A stretch of DNA of 64,000 nucleotides from Ectobius pallidus (taxonomy: Eukaryota > Arthropoda > Insecta > Blattodea > Ectobiidae), in NCBI GenBank assembly GCA_964059195.1, contig CAXKWD010000003.1:17652606-17716605 (forward strand), in the 5' to 3' direction. A model generated the notes under the pieces. The model worked only from the letters and a program-made list of their open reading frames with translations. It did not search any database and was not told the origin of the DNA. The number at the start of each line of letters is the position of its first letter. Positions within the stretch are counted from its first letter, which is position 1. Shown here one piece after another: positions 1 to 9,420 of the stretch. The position numbers were made by a program, and so were the translations under genes.

Positions 1-11
1 CCGGCAGGTTT

Positions 12-714
12 TCAAACTTGGTACGCGAATTTTGTTTTCCAAAACTGTCTATCTTCTGCTTCCTCCTTCAGCATCCAATATTTCCGCTTTTCCCTTAAAT
101 CGTCCAACAGCTGAATTCTTCTTCTTCCAAGTCTAGTTGTACCCTCCAATCTTCCTTCTACGACATCATGTAATAAGCAGTTCCTTCTGAGAATGTGCCC
201 AACCCAGTTTGCTTTCCTCTGACGAATTGTGTGTATGATTGACTTCTTCTCACCCACTCTACTCAGAACCTCTTCGTTTGTCACCATGTCCATCCACTTT
301 ATATTTTCTATCTGTCTCCAGCACCACATTTCAAAACTTTCTAAATATTTCTTCTCTAATTTCCTCATAGTCCATGTCTCTGATCCATACAAAGCAATAC
401 TCCAAATATAACACTTCACCAGGTTTTTACGTAGCTCTAGGTTCAGACTACTAGTTAGCAGAGTTCTCTTCTTCATAAATGCTTTCTTGGCCATGGCAAT
501 TCTTGATCTTATCTCCTTGGTGCAATAGGCATCTTTCGTCAGTACACTTCCTAAGTATTTGAACTGGTTCACGTTCTCTAATTCTTGATTTCCCATGATA
601 ATTTGAAGCGGCTCTTCTTATTTTGTAATTGCTTGATTTTTTTCCTGTTGGAATTTTGACTTTCAATTCTGATATTTGTAATGTCTTGAGTTTGAATTTA
701 TTTTGAGGACCCAA
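12..714 (-). mobile_element. LINE reverse-transcriptase C-terminal fragment
   Basis: Minus-strand frame of 194 aa ending in a stop at 12-14. It carries the hallmarks of the region just after the reverse-transcriptase catalytic domain of RTE/CR1-like LINEs: FKYLGSVLT near residue 13, LYGSETWTMRK near 69, GHILRR near 133 and a basic RRRIQLLDDL block. A second frame continues upstream to about 714, so the copy is frameshifted and 5'-truncated. It sits in the AQR intron before the first exon seen here, opposite to the gene. The catalytic aspartates are not present in the fragment, so it is a dead copy. Confidence 0.75.
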
Positions 715-881
715 CTTTATGTAATGTTCTTTGAAGATCTTGTTGATTTTTTTTATTTTTTTTTTTTTTAATTTAACATGGAGGAGTTCAAACGTGACAT
801 GTCCTAATATCTGTCCTTTTGCAGATACATTCTAGATCAAGAACTGTATTGTAGTTTACTGAATTTTTGTTTTTTTAACAG

Positions 882-1052
882 AATCTGGCTGAGGCAGAGT
901 ACTGTGTTGCCGTATTCATGTACATGAGACTGCTCGGTTACCCTGCAGACAAGATATCCATCCTCACCACTTACAACGGACAGAAGCATCTCATTCGTGA
1001 TGTCATCAACATTCGCTGTGCCACAAATCCACTCATTGGGAGACCCCATAAG
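882..1052 (+). CDS. AQR: AQR exon (57 codons): RecA-like domain 2 start
   Basis: Acceptor TTTTTTTAACAG before 882, donor AAG|GTATGG after 1052. It encodes a LAEAEY...[13 protein letters not shown] segment and the TTYNGQ motif. Phase 0 on both sides. Confidence 0.95.
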
Positions 1053-4000
1053 GTATGGAAATAACTTGGCCATAATATCCAATATAATATTAAAGAAGAA
1101 GGGAAAACAAATATTAGGAGAGTACAATAGTAAAATGGTCAAGGATAAACAAAATTTTCTGTTCCATTTACCGTCAATTTTTAGTACTAGTTTCAAGGGA
1201 CAACGCTTGCCCAACTCTCGCTAGCAGCTGTAGTTTTTGTTGTCTGCATTATGTGCTGCCCCCACTTTCTTGCTGGTGAGTCTAATGATGTCGTCTGCTG
1301 CTGGGATTCTTAATTCAGTGGCGTAGCCAGAAAATAATTTTGGGGAGGGACAAAAGTACCCCCAAGGAAGGGGTAATATGGCACAACAATCAACACAAAC
1401 TACTTAATTAATAGACCATTAAGGAAATGAAGTTCGTCCTTAGATAATAAGTTTCTCTATGTTCACCAAATCCAAATTTTACTTCCAGGTCACAACAGTG
1501 GACAAGTATCAGGGTCAGCAGAACGACTACATTCTGTTGTCCCTTGTAAGAACAAAAGCAGTTGGACATCTGAGAGATGTACGCCGTCTGGTGGTGGCTA
1601 TGTCTCGAGCTCGACTCGGTTTATATATCTTTGCTCGAGTTTCCCTGTTCAAGAATTGCTTTGAATTGACACCTGCATTCAGTCAGGTAAGAACAATTGA
1701 AGACATCAGTACAATAGTGGTCTAAGCCACATTTTTAAGAAAAGAGTAAAAAGCATGTTAAAGTTTTTTTGCACGATGTAACTAATTAGTGGTACTTATG
1801 AATATTGTTGCTGTGGATTGTAACTTGACATTCCCACATGCAATCTGGTTGCTATGAGAACAAAAGAAATCTCAGTGCTGTAAAAATTACAAAAAGCACA
1901 CGTGCCGTAAGTAAAACTATCACAATACAAGCCTTTATCGAAGACCAGAACCAAGGCCCCCCCAGTTTGTGGCGACTTTAACAGGACAAATATTCAGTCC
2001 CCATAACAACCAACACATCCGAATCACTTTCTGAAATATAGCATCTATCTTCAATAATGTATATGCATAATATTTTCAGCTAATATCTCAATTAATGTAA
2101 TTACATTGATATAAATAATCATCATGCAAAATATAGCATGCAATACTCGTTCCTTAAGTGCATAACGGATCTCGGAAATTGAAAAAAGCGATGCTTACGG
2201 ATCTAGTATCACAATATACTATATGTTTTGGAAAATCCTATTTTTTTTTGGAAGTAGCACGTGGTATCTGTATAATAAGAGGAAGTGTTTATCTGTCTGT
2301 GTATGATGTCCAGCCAAATCTAGGGCGTTCAGAGATCTCATATTTTTAATAGGGGGACTGAAGGGTGTCCGAATGCACCTTGAAGTTGGATTTTTATTTT
2401 TTTGCTTTCGATCGCGATTTATGAGTGAAAAACTGTTCACTGTATTACATTGTGTTATTTGACTAAAATCTGATAATTTTACTTTCAGCTGATGGCTCGT
2501 CCATTGAAGTTGCACATACTTCCTCAAGAGACATACCCAACACAAAGATTAAACATCAGTGCGCCCCCAGGAGTACCTCAGGAGGTGGAAGATATGCCTC
2601 AGATGGCTGCTTTTGTTTATGAATACTACATACAGAAAGTTCAAGCCATGAAGACAGCGTTTTATGTAAGTCCATCACAGATAGCATCTAGCATAATTCC
2701 GGGGTGCGCGGGCAAAGAGAGTTAAGTCCACATTCTTGTTACTGAGAATTAGAGTGAGCCCAACATAGCTTTAGAGATGGATAAACCTATGAGGCACACA
2801 TCCATAACTACCGTACAATTTTGAATATGACTTACTGGACTTAACACAAATGTAGAGAACATTTTTATCTATAACTCTATGGACATATCTCAATTTTTTA
2901 GTATGGCGGACTTAATTCTCTTTGCCCGCGCACCCCGGAATTTTAATTATCTACTCATGTTCAGCAACAGATGTGTTTATTTTTTCCCCAATACCAGTCA
3001 CTTTTTAGTTACATCTTTCTTAACTTGGTCCTCCCATTCAGTTCTTGGAAATGTTTCTAAATTATTTCTTAGGAATAACTTGCATACTTAATACATCCCT
3101 CTGTCATCTTATTTTGTTATTATCTGAATGATTTTAGAGTATTTGAATGTTTTAATTATCGTTTATGTAAGTAATATTATTCTGTGTTCTATATGATCTC
3201 GTTTTTCTACCTATACGTCTTCTTAAGAGCCTCTTTCTCCCTCAATTCTGCTTTGATTTGCTGCTTATCTATACACAGGTCTGTTGCATATTATAATAAT
3301 ACTGGTGCATATTTATATTGTACATTTCAAACTCGTTCAGATTACAGTTCCCATAATGTACTTTTGAAGAAAGAAAGAAAAAGGGTACATTTGCATTTTT
3401 CACTTGAAAAACCTGGGACATTTTCTAAAAACAGGGGACATGTTAGAAATAAGAAAAATAAAATTAAATTCACCATGCATATACTTGTATTGTAAATCAC
3501 AATTGTGCTTACAATGATAAGAAGAATTGAATTTCAAAATATTCCTGAGTAAAGCATGGAGAGAATGAAAGAGGATTGTTACTAAAATTAAGAATTAAGA
3601 ATTAGCCCACAAGCATCCCATAGCAGGCAAAGGCCTCCTGGCATACCAGGGTGGCTGACTCGTTGAAGGAACGTTTCAGGCTAACCTCACCCGAGAACAC
3701 TAAAATTTAATGTAATTGACCCTAGTTTTAGTACTAAAAGTCAAGAGTTTTCCACTTCTTTCTGTCTCTGGCACTCCTAGACCACAAGTTCCCCACAACA
3801 CTCTTAAACTCGTCCTCCCATCGCGATTTCGGCCTTCCAACACTTCTTTTCCCAGTTCTGGGCTCCCACACTGTCATCGCATGTGTCCATCTCTCCGGGT
3901 TCTTTCTCATGGCATGCCCTGCCCACATCCATTTTAATCTGGAAGCAGTAACCATCGCATCCTTTATAGATATCGCCTTCCTAATGTCTTCATTTCGATC

Positions 4001-5994
4001 TTTCAATGTGATATATTATTAAGGCTATATTTCACACTTGAACTTCACTTTTAAATATTTACCTAGGACTACGTAGTTTCAGTCACCCTTGTGACTATCC
4101 TCAGCTACATCTGAATTTTTGTTGGTAGCACTGTTCCCTTGTACTACCAATCCTGACTGTTGGATGCCATCTCTTGGTGTTTGGATGTACCTTCTGATTA
4201 AGTTGTCTTCTGCTGGTATTTCGAAATTTAGTAATTTGTGTTTATTTTTTTGAATAAAATTTTTTTCCCAGACTGTTAATTCTTGGGGTGTTTCTATTGG
4301 CTTTAGAAGCTTTACAGTTTGTTCTATTTCATGATCATCTTCCCAAAAGTGAGCAGCTATTGCCGATTTATCTGTCTGTGCATATTTAATGTTTCTGAAA
4401 TGTTCTTTGTATCTGGTTTCAATATCTCTTTTTGTTTGTCCAATATAAACCTTATCACAATCTTTACACTCTATTTCATAAATGCCTGATTTTCTGTTGT
4501 TTGGTTGTTTAGCAGCTTTGGATGTTTTGGATGTTTAGCAGCTTCCTCTCCATCTTCCTCTGGCAGATCTGTAGCATGTTTTTATCTTTTTTAGTTAATG
4601 TCCATGTTTGGGATCCATAAGTCATCCATAACTGGTAGAATGCAAGTGTCCATCACATCCTTTTTTATCTTCATGCTTAAGGATTTGTCTAATAGGATGA
4701 ATTTTAAGTTCCAAAATTCTTTCCATGCTAAAGAGATTCTTCTTGAAACTTCTTTTTGAATTTTATTGTCAAACGATAATATTTGACCTAGGTATACGTT
4801 ATTAACATGTTAGTATTCCTCATCAACGTTTTTTGAATTCGCAAGGAAAGCTGCATATTTAAAATGGGATTAAATCCCATGAGCCTAATGCACTTCTTTT
4901 AAAAAGGATACTTACAAAACAAAAAAGGGGACATTTGGAAAAACGTCAGGATATTCCACAAAAGACGGGATTGTCTCTGGAAAAAACAGGACAAATGGGG
5001 GCTCTACTTCTGGTAAACCACAATATTCGTGCATTTGCAATCATAACTTGTATTAACTCCCATGTAAGCATTATGTAATTGCTCATAAGATTAGTGACAC
5101 TTGCTGTGTGAAATAAAACTTATAACACAATCTGTAGCAAGATTGAGATCGGAAATATACACACTAAACTTCATTAAAAGGTATATTTACCCAGGATGAT
5201 CATTTCAATGGGTCTTCCCACCATCATCAGCTGATTCATACTGGTCCTTTAGCGGCGGGTGAATGAACTTGTCGATCAAAGTTCCTTGTATGCCAACTGA
5301 AGTGTTGAAGTTTAAGAGATTTTTTCGGTTCTTTTTAATGAATATTTTTTTTCCAAAACTATAAGTTCTATTGGTTTTTCAACTTGTTTTAGTGTTTTTA
5401 AGTTGAAAAACCAATAGAACTTATAGTTTGGGAAAAAATATTCATTAAAAAGAACCGAAGAAATCTCTTAAAAACTTCGACACTTCAGTTGGCATACAAG
5501 GAACTTTGATCGACAAGTTCATTCACCCGCCGCTAGAGGACCAGTTGGAATCAGCTGATGATGGTGGGAAGACCTTTTGAAATGATCATCCTGGGTAAAT
5601 ATACCTTTTAGTGAAGTTTAGTGTGTATATTTCCGATCTCAATCTTGCTTCAGATATCAACACTTCACTGTAGATTTCCATCTAATATTAATATTGACTT
5701 ATAACAGAAGTTTACTGTTGTGTGTAATATTTTCAGGGAGCACAGAAAGTGTGGCAGAAACCTGGGACACACAAATCATCAGCCCCTGAGCACTTCGTAT
5801 CACATCACCCAGGTGCAGATGATGACACAGACAGCGAAGAGGAGCAGGAAAGGATAAAGGATGCGAAACAAGAGGTAGAGAGTGCACCTGATAGTGACAG
5901 TGAAGATGAGCAAAATGAACCACATGTAAGTGCAGAAGGAGAAGAAGAGGAGAAAGATGCAGACAGTATGGAGGAAGATGAGGATGACACGTGA
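882..5994 (+). CDS. AQR: RNA helicase Aquarius (intron-binding protein), C-terminal part, 4 exons
   Basis: Exons 882-1052, 1489-1686, 2489-2665 and 5737-5994, all phase 0 with GT/AG borders, give the last 267 residues; the gene starts upstream of the window. Aquarius is an SF1 helicase of the spliceosomal intron-binding complex (IBC) that binds intron RNA upstream of the branch site. The sequence shows helicase motifs [15 protein letters not shown] (motif V type) and VAMSRAR (motif VI type, arginine finger), then a [11 protein letters not shown] stretch and a poorly conserved acidic Ser/Glu/Asp-rich tail ending EDEDDT. The long near-identity to the family through the helicase core makes the call firm. 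Intron 3 (3.07 kb) is filled with a MITE, a LINE and two Penelope-like elements. No canonical AATAAA is seen in the first 300 bp after the stop. Confidence 0.95.
1225..1320 (-). mobile_element. Decayed Penelope-like C-terminal remnant
   Basis: Minus translation gives [16 protein letters not shown], which matches the [14 protein letters not shown] block seen in the better-preserved PLE at 4 kb. No ribozyme or terminal structure remains. It lies in an AQR intron. Confidence 0.4.
1489..1686 (+). CDS. AQR: AQR exon (66 codons): helicase motifs V and VI
   Basis: Acceptor ACTTCCAG, donor CAG|GTAAGA. It encodes [23 protein letters not shown] and [19 protein letters not shown]. This is the most conserved piece of the gene in the window. 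Confidence 0.97.
2265..2440 (+). repeat. Dispersed repeat family A, truncated copy
   Basis: It begins with a GGAAGTGTTTATCTGTCTGTG block and ends with a TTATGAGTGAAAAACTG block. The same order is found at 22330-22500 (+) and, inverted, at 32930-33110. It stops about 50 bp before the AQR acceptor at 2488. Confidence 0.7.
2489..2665 (+). CDS. AQR: AQR exon (59 codons)
   Basis: Acceptor ACTTTCAG, donor TTTTAT|GTAAGT. It encodes [18 protein letters not shown] and [17 protein letters not shown], the conserved end of the folded region. Confidence 0.95.
2695..2942. mobile_element. MITE with about 36-bp terminal inverted repeats
   Basis: AATTCCGGGGTGCGCGGGCA at the left end is repeated in inverse orientation at the right end, continuing through an AAAGAGAGTTAAGTCC block. 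The element starts only 30 bp after an AQR splice donor. The target duplication could not be settled. Confidence 0.75.
3350..3460 (+). repeat. Dispersed repeat with GGGACA blocks
   Basis: A CCTGGGACATTTTC / CAGGGGACATG block resembles 4920-5010 and, inverted, 48880-48960. It flanks the LINE/PLE cluster on both sides (3.4 and 5.0 kb), so that cluster may have inserted into one such repeat. Family not recognised. Confidence 0.4.
4016..4530 (-). mobile_element. Penelope-like element 3' part with intact GIY-YIG endonuclease domain
   Basis: A minus-strand open frame lacking methionine, about 4512 down to the stop at 4079-4081, contains [20 protein letters not shown] (GIY...YIG with the adjacent Cys-x-x-Cys), then [47 protein letters not shown] and [12 protein letters not shown]. 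This is the nicking endonuclease domain found C-terminal in PLE proteins; the reverse transcriptase is missing (5' truncation). The frame ends in a hammerhead-like sequence, and a GTGAAGTTCAAGTGTG tail follows that also occurs at 8.1 and 37.7 kb. It is the best-preserved PLE copy here. Confidence 0.85.
4064..4107 (-). ncRNA. Hammerhead ribozyme, type with short stem III, overlapping the PLE stop codon
   Basis: In minus orientation: stem I strand TAG (4107-4105), core CTGAGGA (4104-4098), one extra T, stem II AGTCAC/GTGACT (6 perfect bp, loop AAGG), GAAA (4080-4077), stem III ACTA/TAGT with a CG loop, cleavage triplet GTC ending at 4067, then CTA closing stem I. Every invariant core base is present. 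PLEs are known to carry hammerhead ribozymes; activity here is inferred from structure. The same bases encode the last PLE residues and its TGA stop. Confidence 0.75.
5137..5648. mobile_element. Palindromic Penelope-like element, 249-bp arms
   Basis: Arms 5137-5385 and 5400-5648 are near-perfect inverted copies with a 14-bp loop. Each arm encodes a PLE C-terminus reading outward (PIELIV, KKNR-like, [16 protein letters not shown]) and ends in a hammerhead-like core: CTGATGA at 5555-5561 with GAAA at 5579-5582 on +, mirrored at 5224-5230 and 5203-5206 on -. Stem III is ATG/CAT followed by C. Stem II is imperfect. It is in AQR intron 3, and transcription would give a long hairpin. Confidence 0.8.
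5737..5994 (+). CDS. AQR: AQR last exon, acidic C-terminal tail
   Basis: Acceptor ATTTTCAG, 85 codons plus TGA at 5992-5994. It begins [10 protein letters not shown] and continues as a low-complexity acidic tail with TDSEEEQ, SDSEDEQ and MEEDEDDT. Such a tail is typical of AQR orthologues but is not conserved in sequence. Confidence 0.93.
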   Translation, partial: GAQKVWQKPGTHKSSAPEHFVSHHPGADDDTDSEEEQERIKDAKQEVESAPDSDSEDEQNEPHVSAEGEEEEKDADSMEEDEDDT

Positions 5995-7076
5995 ACTACT
6001 AATTGAAGAAGTGAGTTGTTGTCCAGAGTAAATATGAGGTTACAATGGATTACTGAAGAAGTGTAATTAATTTTTGCATAAGAGATTTTAGCCTTTTTGA
6101 GGTAGAATTTATTTTCTAGAACTTGAGTTTTGCTAGTTCGACCCTAATATCTGCAATGTGTTCAAGAAACGAGTCTTCATTACTGTAAAACTTTATTATT
6201 ATAGTATGTAAAAGAAAATTCAGTTTTTGAAACATGGTGCGAACCATAGATGAAGCCATGGGACTTGTACTGCGCATAGCATGCAGCCATCACAAGGCTG
6301 TTGGCCATGACAATTTTTACCTCTCACTAAAGATTCAAGTAAGAGAACACCCAAATGAAAAAATAATTTCAGAATTTCACTCACCTTTCTTAGTAGATAT
6401 CGAAAATGCTTTTTCTCTCTGAAGTATATGTATCTGATAATGTAAAAATGTTATACAGATAGAACTTTAAATTTTTAAGTCCTCTCAAGGCTGATATTTG
6501 TGAAATTTGCATTTCCTATGCTAAACAACACTGGATTTCTTAGGGCTTACTTCATTTTTCCATCAGTTCTCACATGAACATCGTTAAGATTTTCTGGAGT
6601 CGAGGCACAACTTATTTAAAATTGCTCCAGTTTGTCACCGCTTCTGTAACGTTATTTTGGAATGACAATACAAGTGTCCAGAAATTAAGTATTTATGTTG
6701 TTGAAAGAGTGATTTTACTGGCAATATTTTTCATGGAATATGTTTGTTACACATTACTTTCAAAATGTTCACCTTCACAACCTTACATCATAATAATTCT
6801 TTTCCCATCTTTCAATAATGACTCGAAAGTAGTTCTGAAGCATTGAGGGTTATGGCAGCAGTGTCTGTTTTGGAGCTCTCACAATGTGGTAATGGGTTGA
6901 GTAAAGAGACTTTTTTTTTTTAAATAATTCCCACTCAAAGCAGTCCCTAATACATGAGGACCAGGGTACGCGCCATCCACTTCTGAGGTCATTTCATCCG
7001 TATGTTACACATCTTCCACATTACAATAGCTACCCTCTCCAGATGCTCAACATTATGTAGATTCACTTAGGAGTAA
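5995..7076. other. AQR 3' UTR and intergenic DNA
   Basis: No gene or clear repeat seen. The AQR transcript must end somewhere here, but no AATAAA stands out in the first 300 bp. A poly-T run lies near 6910. Confidence 0.4.
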
Positions 7077-7089
7077 CAAAAAGTAATTT

Positions 7090-7341
7090 TCAAAAAACTC
7101 TGGTCGGAACGTTCACAGTGGAGTGTAACAACATTTGAAAATGATGCGAGTTGACTACACACTATTTTCTCCACTATTTTATACATAAAACCGCCACCAG
7201 GGACTCATGGAGATTCTCCTAGCAAGCAAGGCTCGGCAGTTGGCAAGTAGTTGAGGATGCATATGAACATATGCGAAACATGTTCTACCAAAAAAATTTG
7301 GTAAGTGGAGAAAATAGTGTGTAGTCAACTCGCATCATTTT
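7090..7341 (+). mobile_element. Short Penelope-like insertion with 13-bp target duplication
   Basis: It is flanked by CAAAAAGTAATTT at 7077-7089 and 7342-7354. Inside, a TTTGAAAATGATGCGAG block (inverse of the right end) is followed by a + strand remnant encoding YIKPPPGTHGDSPSKQG, then a hammerhead-like core, then the right inverted arm. The same family lies at 39785-40140. Confidence 0.8.
7247..7288 (+). ncRNA. Hammerhead-like ribozyme motif in PLE
   Basis: GTAG (7247-7250), TTGAGGA (C3 replaced by T), T, stem II GCATATG/CATATGC (7 perfect bp, loop AA), GAAA, A-C..G-T stem III, GTT, then CTAC (7285-7288) pairing with GTAG. All three helices can form; the C3-to-U change would probably weaken catalysis. 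Confidence 0.65.
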
Positions 7342-7689
7342 CAAAAAGTAATTTGTTTAACTGCTGTCACAAAGTCAGTGCATGAACTCAGTGCAAAAAT
7401 CACACAGTAAACATATACAACATACCTACAATGAGCTATCATATACATCTTGCACCTAAAAACTCTATTTCTATAAAAGATGTACTTAATAATTGGACAA
7501 CCTGTACTTCAAGAATACTTGCTTTGAAATTCGGATATAATCTTGCATATGATCCCTTTTTTTCCCCCAGAAGATAGTTTCAACAAAGAAATTGCACTTT
7601 TCATTGGAAAATTCCATCATCATAAAACTGCAATCTTAACACACAATACCTACAGGATATAATATTGAGTTGGGTCTAGCATGTATACT

Positions 7690-8230
7690 TCACTTTTTGT
7701 ATAAATACCTGAACTAGTTTCAAAGACCATTGTCATTCATAATCAGAGTAACACCAACTGCCGGCTGTGTTGCCATCTCGATGAAGTTTGCCACAATTGG
7801 CAATGAGATCCTCGTCTGATGGAATGTCAAAGTTCAATAGGTGTTCTTTATTATAAACACATTATTTTATCACTCAACTTCACTTTTAAGTTTTTACTTA
7901 CACATAATGCGTTTCACATGAGGGTTTCTTGCATCTTCAGATGAGGTCCACTGCCGGATGTCTCTCCTACAGAGACATCTATCAGCAAATCAACGGACCT
8001 GGCAGTGGACCTCATCTGAGGATATGAGCAAGCCGCTTGTGAAACACTTTATGTGTAAGTAAACACTTAAAAGTGAAGTTGAATGATAAAATAAGGTTTT
8101 TATAATTTTACCTCTTCACTGTGAGTCCCGCAAACATTATGTATGATTATTAGGTGTTCTTTATGTTTGTAGATGAATATCTTCTTCCAAACCGAAAATT
8201 CCTTGTGACATTCGACACATTTAATCAATT
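7690..8230 (-). mobile_element. Decayed Penelope-like element interrupted by a ribozyme foldback
   Basis: Minus translation across 8230-8151 and 7851-7740 gives FSVWKKIFIYKHKEHLLNFD and then IPSDEDLIANCGK, the usual PLE C-terminal order. The sequence is split after KEHL by the 299-bp insertion at 7852-8150. Confidence 0.7.
7852..8150. mobile_element. 299-bp foldback element with two hammerhead-like arms and 14-bp target duplication
   Basis: The 14-bp TAGGTGTTCTTTAT occurs at 7838-7851 and 8151-8164. The insert is largely palindromic: ATCACTCAACTTCACTTTTA at the left, the inverse at the right, and a short unpaired centre near 7980. Each arm has a hammerhead-like core: minus CTGAAGA at 7940-7934 with GAAA at 7915-7912; plus CTGAGGA at 8016-8022, stem II GCAAG/CTTGT, GAAA 8041-8044, stem III ACAC/GTGT, GTA. 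It has no coding capacity and looks like a non-autonomous relative of the PLE terminal repeats. Confidence 0.75.
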
Positions 8231-8789
8231 TTGGATCCCAATGTGAAGTATACATGCTAGACCCAACTCAATATTATATCCTGTATAATAAGCTTCACTG
8301 TGTTAACTTCCAATGTATTGTTGAATTGACACAGTACGTCTCCATGTTGACAGCCGACTGTTTGGCTGGTGGGAAGAATATAAGCTCATGTTGGTGAGAA
8401 GCACTGAGGCACCAAGTTTGGTTCACACCGATTATTCAATTAGAACCATACAAAATGAAGAAATTTTCTATTTTTAGGATGTAGCATGAACTAAAATATA
8501 AACATTTCCACAGAGATGTTGAAGAAGAAATAATTTTATCCTGGAAGAAAGAAAACCAACAAGAAGATAATGAAATGGAAGCTGTATATGTATATGATTC
8601 AGGCAGAATATCACTGATTCGGTATTCATTCTAAATGTTACTGCTAATTCTATAATAAACAAGATTTTTAATATAAACATTCTGTGTATAAGTTAATATT
8701 ATTAAGAAGGATTGCAAACCTTGTCATTCGGACATCTTTTATTCAAGAAATAATTTGATGATAATGTTTTATATTAAAACTGACTGCAG

Positions 8790-9005
8790 GGGGGGACTTC
8801 ATTATAGCTGTGAAGTTGTTCATAAAAAGTATCTCTCCATGTGCAGAATATGGAATACAGATTATATGGAATCATCTAACCATTGCCCAGCTAGAAAGAC
8901 TCGAAGGTACAAAGGCCATATACCTGAAGAAGGTGCTAGAGGTTTTCTTATTGCGTCTGAGATGTTCTCACATTTTTCATACTACTCTTGATTTGTGTCT
9001 TACGT
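8790..9005 (+). mobile_element. LINE C-terminal fragment
   Basis: A + frame has YGIQIIWNHLTIAQLERLEG and TKAIYLKKVLEV, a segment typical of the region after the reverse transcriptase in insect non-LTR elements. It is truncated at both ends. Confidence 0.45.
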
Positions 9006-9014
9006 GAAATGTAA

Positions 9015-9420
9015 ACTCATTTGTAGTAACTCTTTTGGTTTCCAGAATCTTCCTTAGAAATTTCTTTTCTATTTCCAAAAGTCCATGTTTCCGCTGCATA
9101 CAGACATTCTTGTTTGGCTTGATATGATAAGACTTTAGATTATAAGTACGGTATTCTGATATAGTTTGAATGCTGCCTCCCTCTTTCTTGAATTGCTTAC
9201 TCGCTCATTAATATTTGAAGTCAGAATTTCATTTAAGAACTTGAAGGGTTGGACTCTTTTGATGTCACCTTCTTTAGTTTTCTTTTTACATGTTGAATCT
9301 GTTGATATACCGGTCCTCTGAGTTTTCAAAAGATATTTGTAGTCCTCTCTTCTCTGCTGTTTCTTTTAGGACATCTATCTGATTTGTTACAGTATTTTGG
9401 CAAAGAATACTATACCATAC
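9015..9420 (-). mobile_element. LINE reverse-transcriptase fragment, broken frame
   Basis: Minus frames give ETAEKRGLQISFEN, FKFLNEILTSNIN, KREAAFKLYQ and LKSYHIK in order, with stops and frameshifts. This matches the YLG-motif region of LINE reverse transcriptases. Confidence 0.55.

Larger units (their letters stand above)
3600..4835 (-). mobile_element. LINE RT C-terminal region and 3' UTR, split by a Penelope-like element
   Basis: Read on the minus strand, 4835-4535 encodes a [10 protein letters not shown] / [14 protein letters not shown] / PEEDGE segment, interrupted at a Lys-Leu-Leu-Asn sequence. It resumes at 4006-3734 with [23 protein letters not shown], and [11 protein letters not shown] before a stop. 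The 3' UTR runs to about 3600. The two halves are the expected consecutive pieces of one LINE C-terminus, so the PLE at 4016-4530 landed inside it. The whole nest lies in AQR intron 3. Confidence 0.75.

Noticed and set aside
837..1214. 125-codon minus-strand open frame
   Set aside because: Antisense shadow of the AQR exon at 882-1052; no family resemblance.
3635..3690. Hammerhead-like CTGAAAC word near 3675
   Set aside because: Lacks the CUGANGA half and any stem II; it is part of the LINE 3' UTR.
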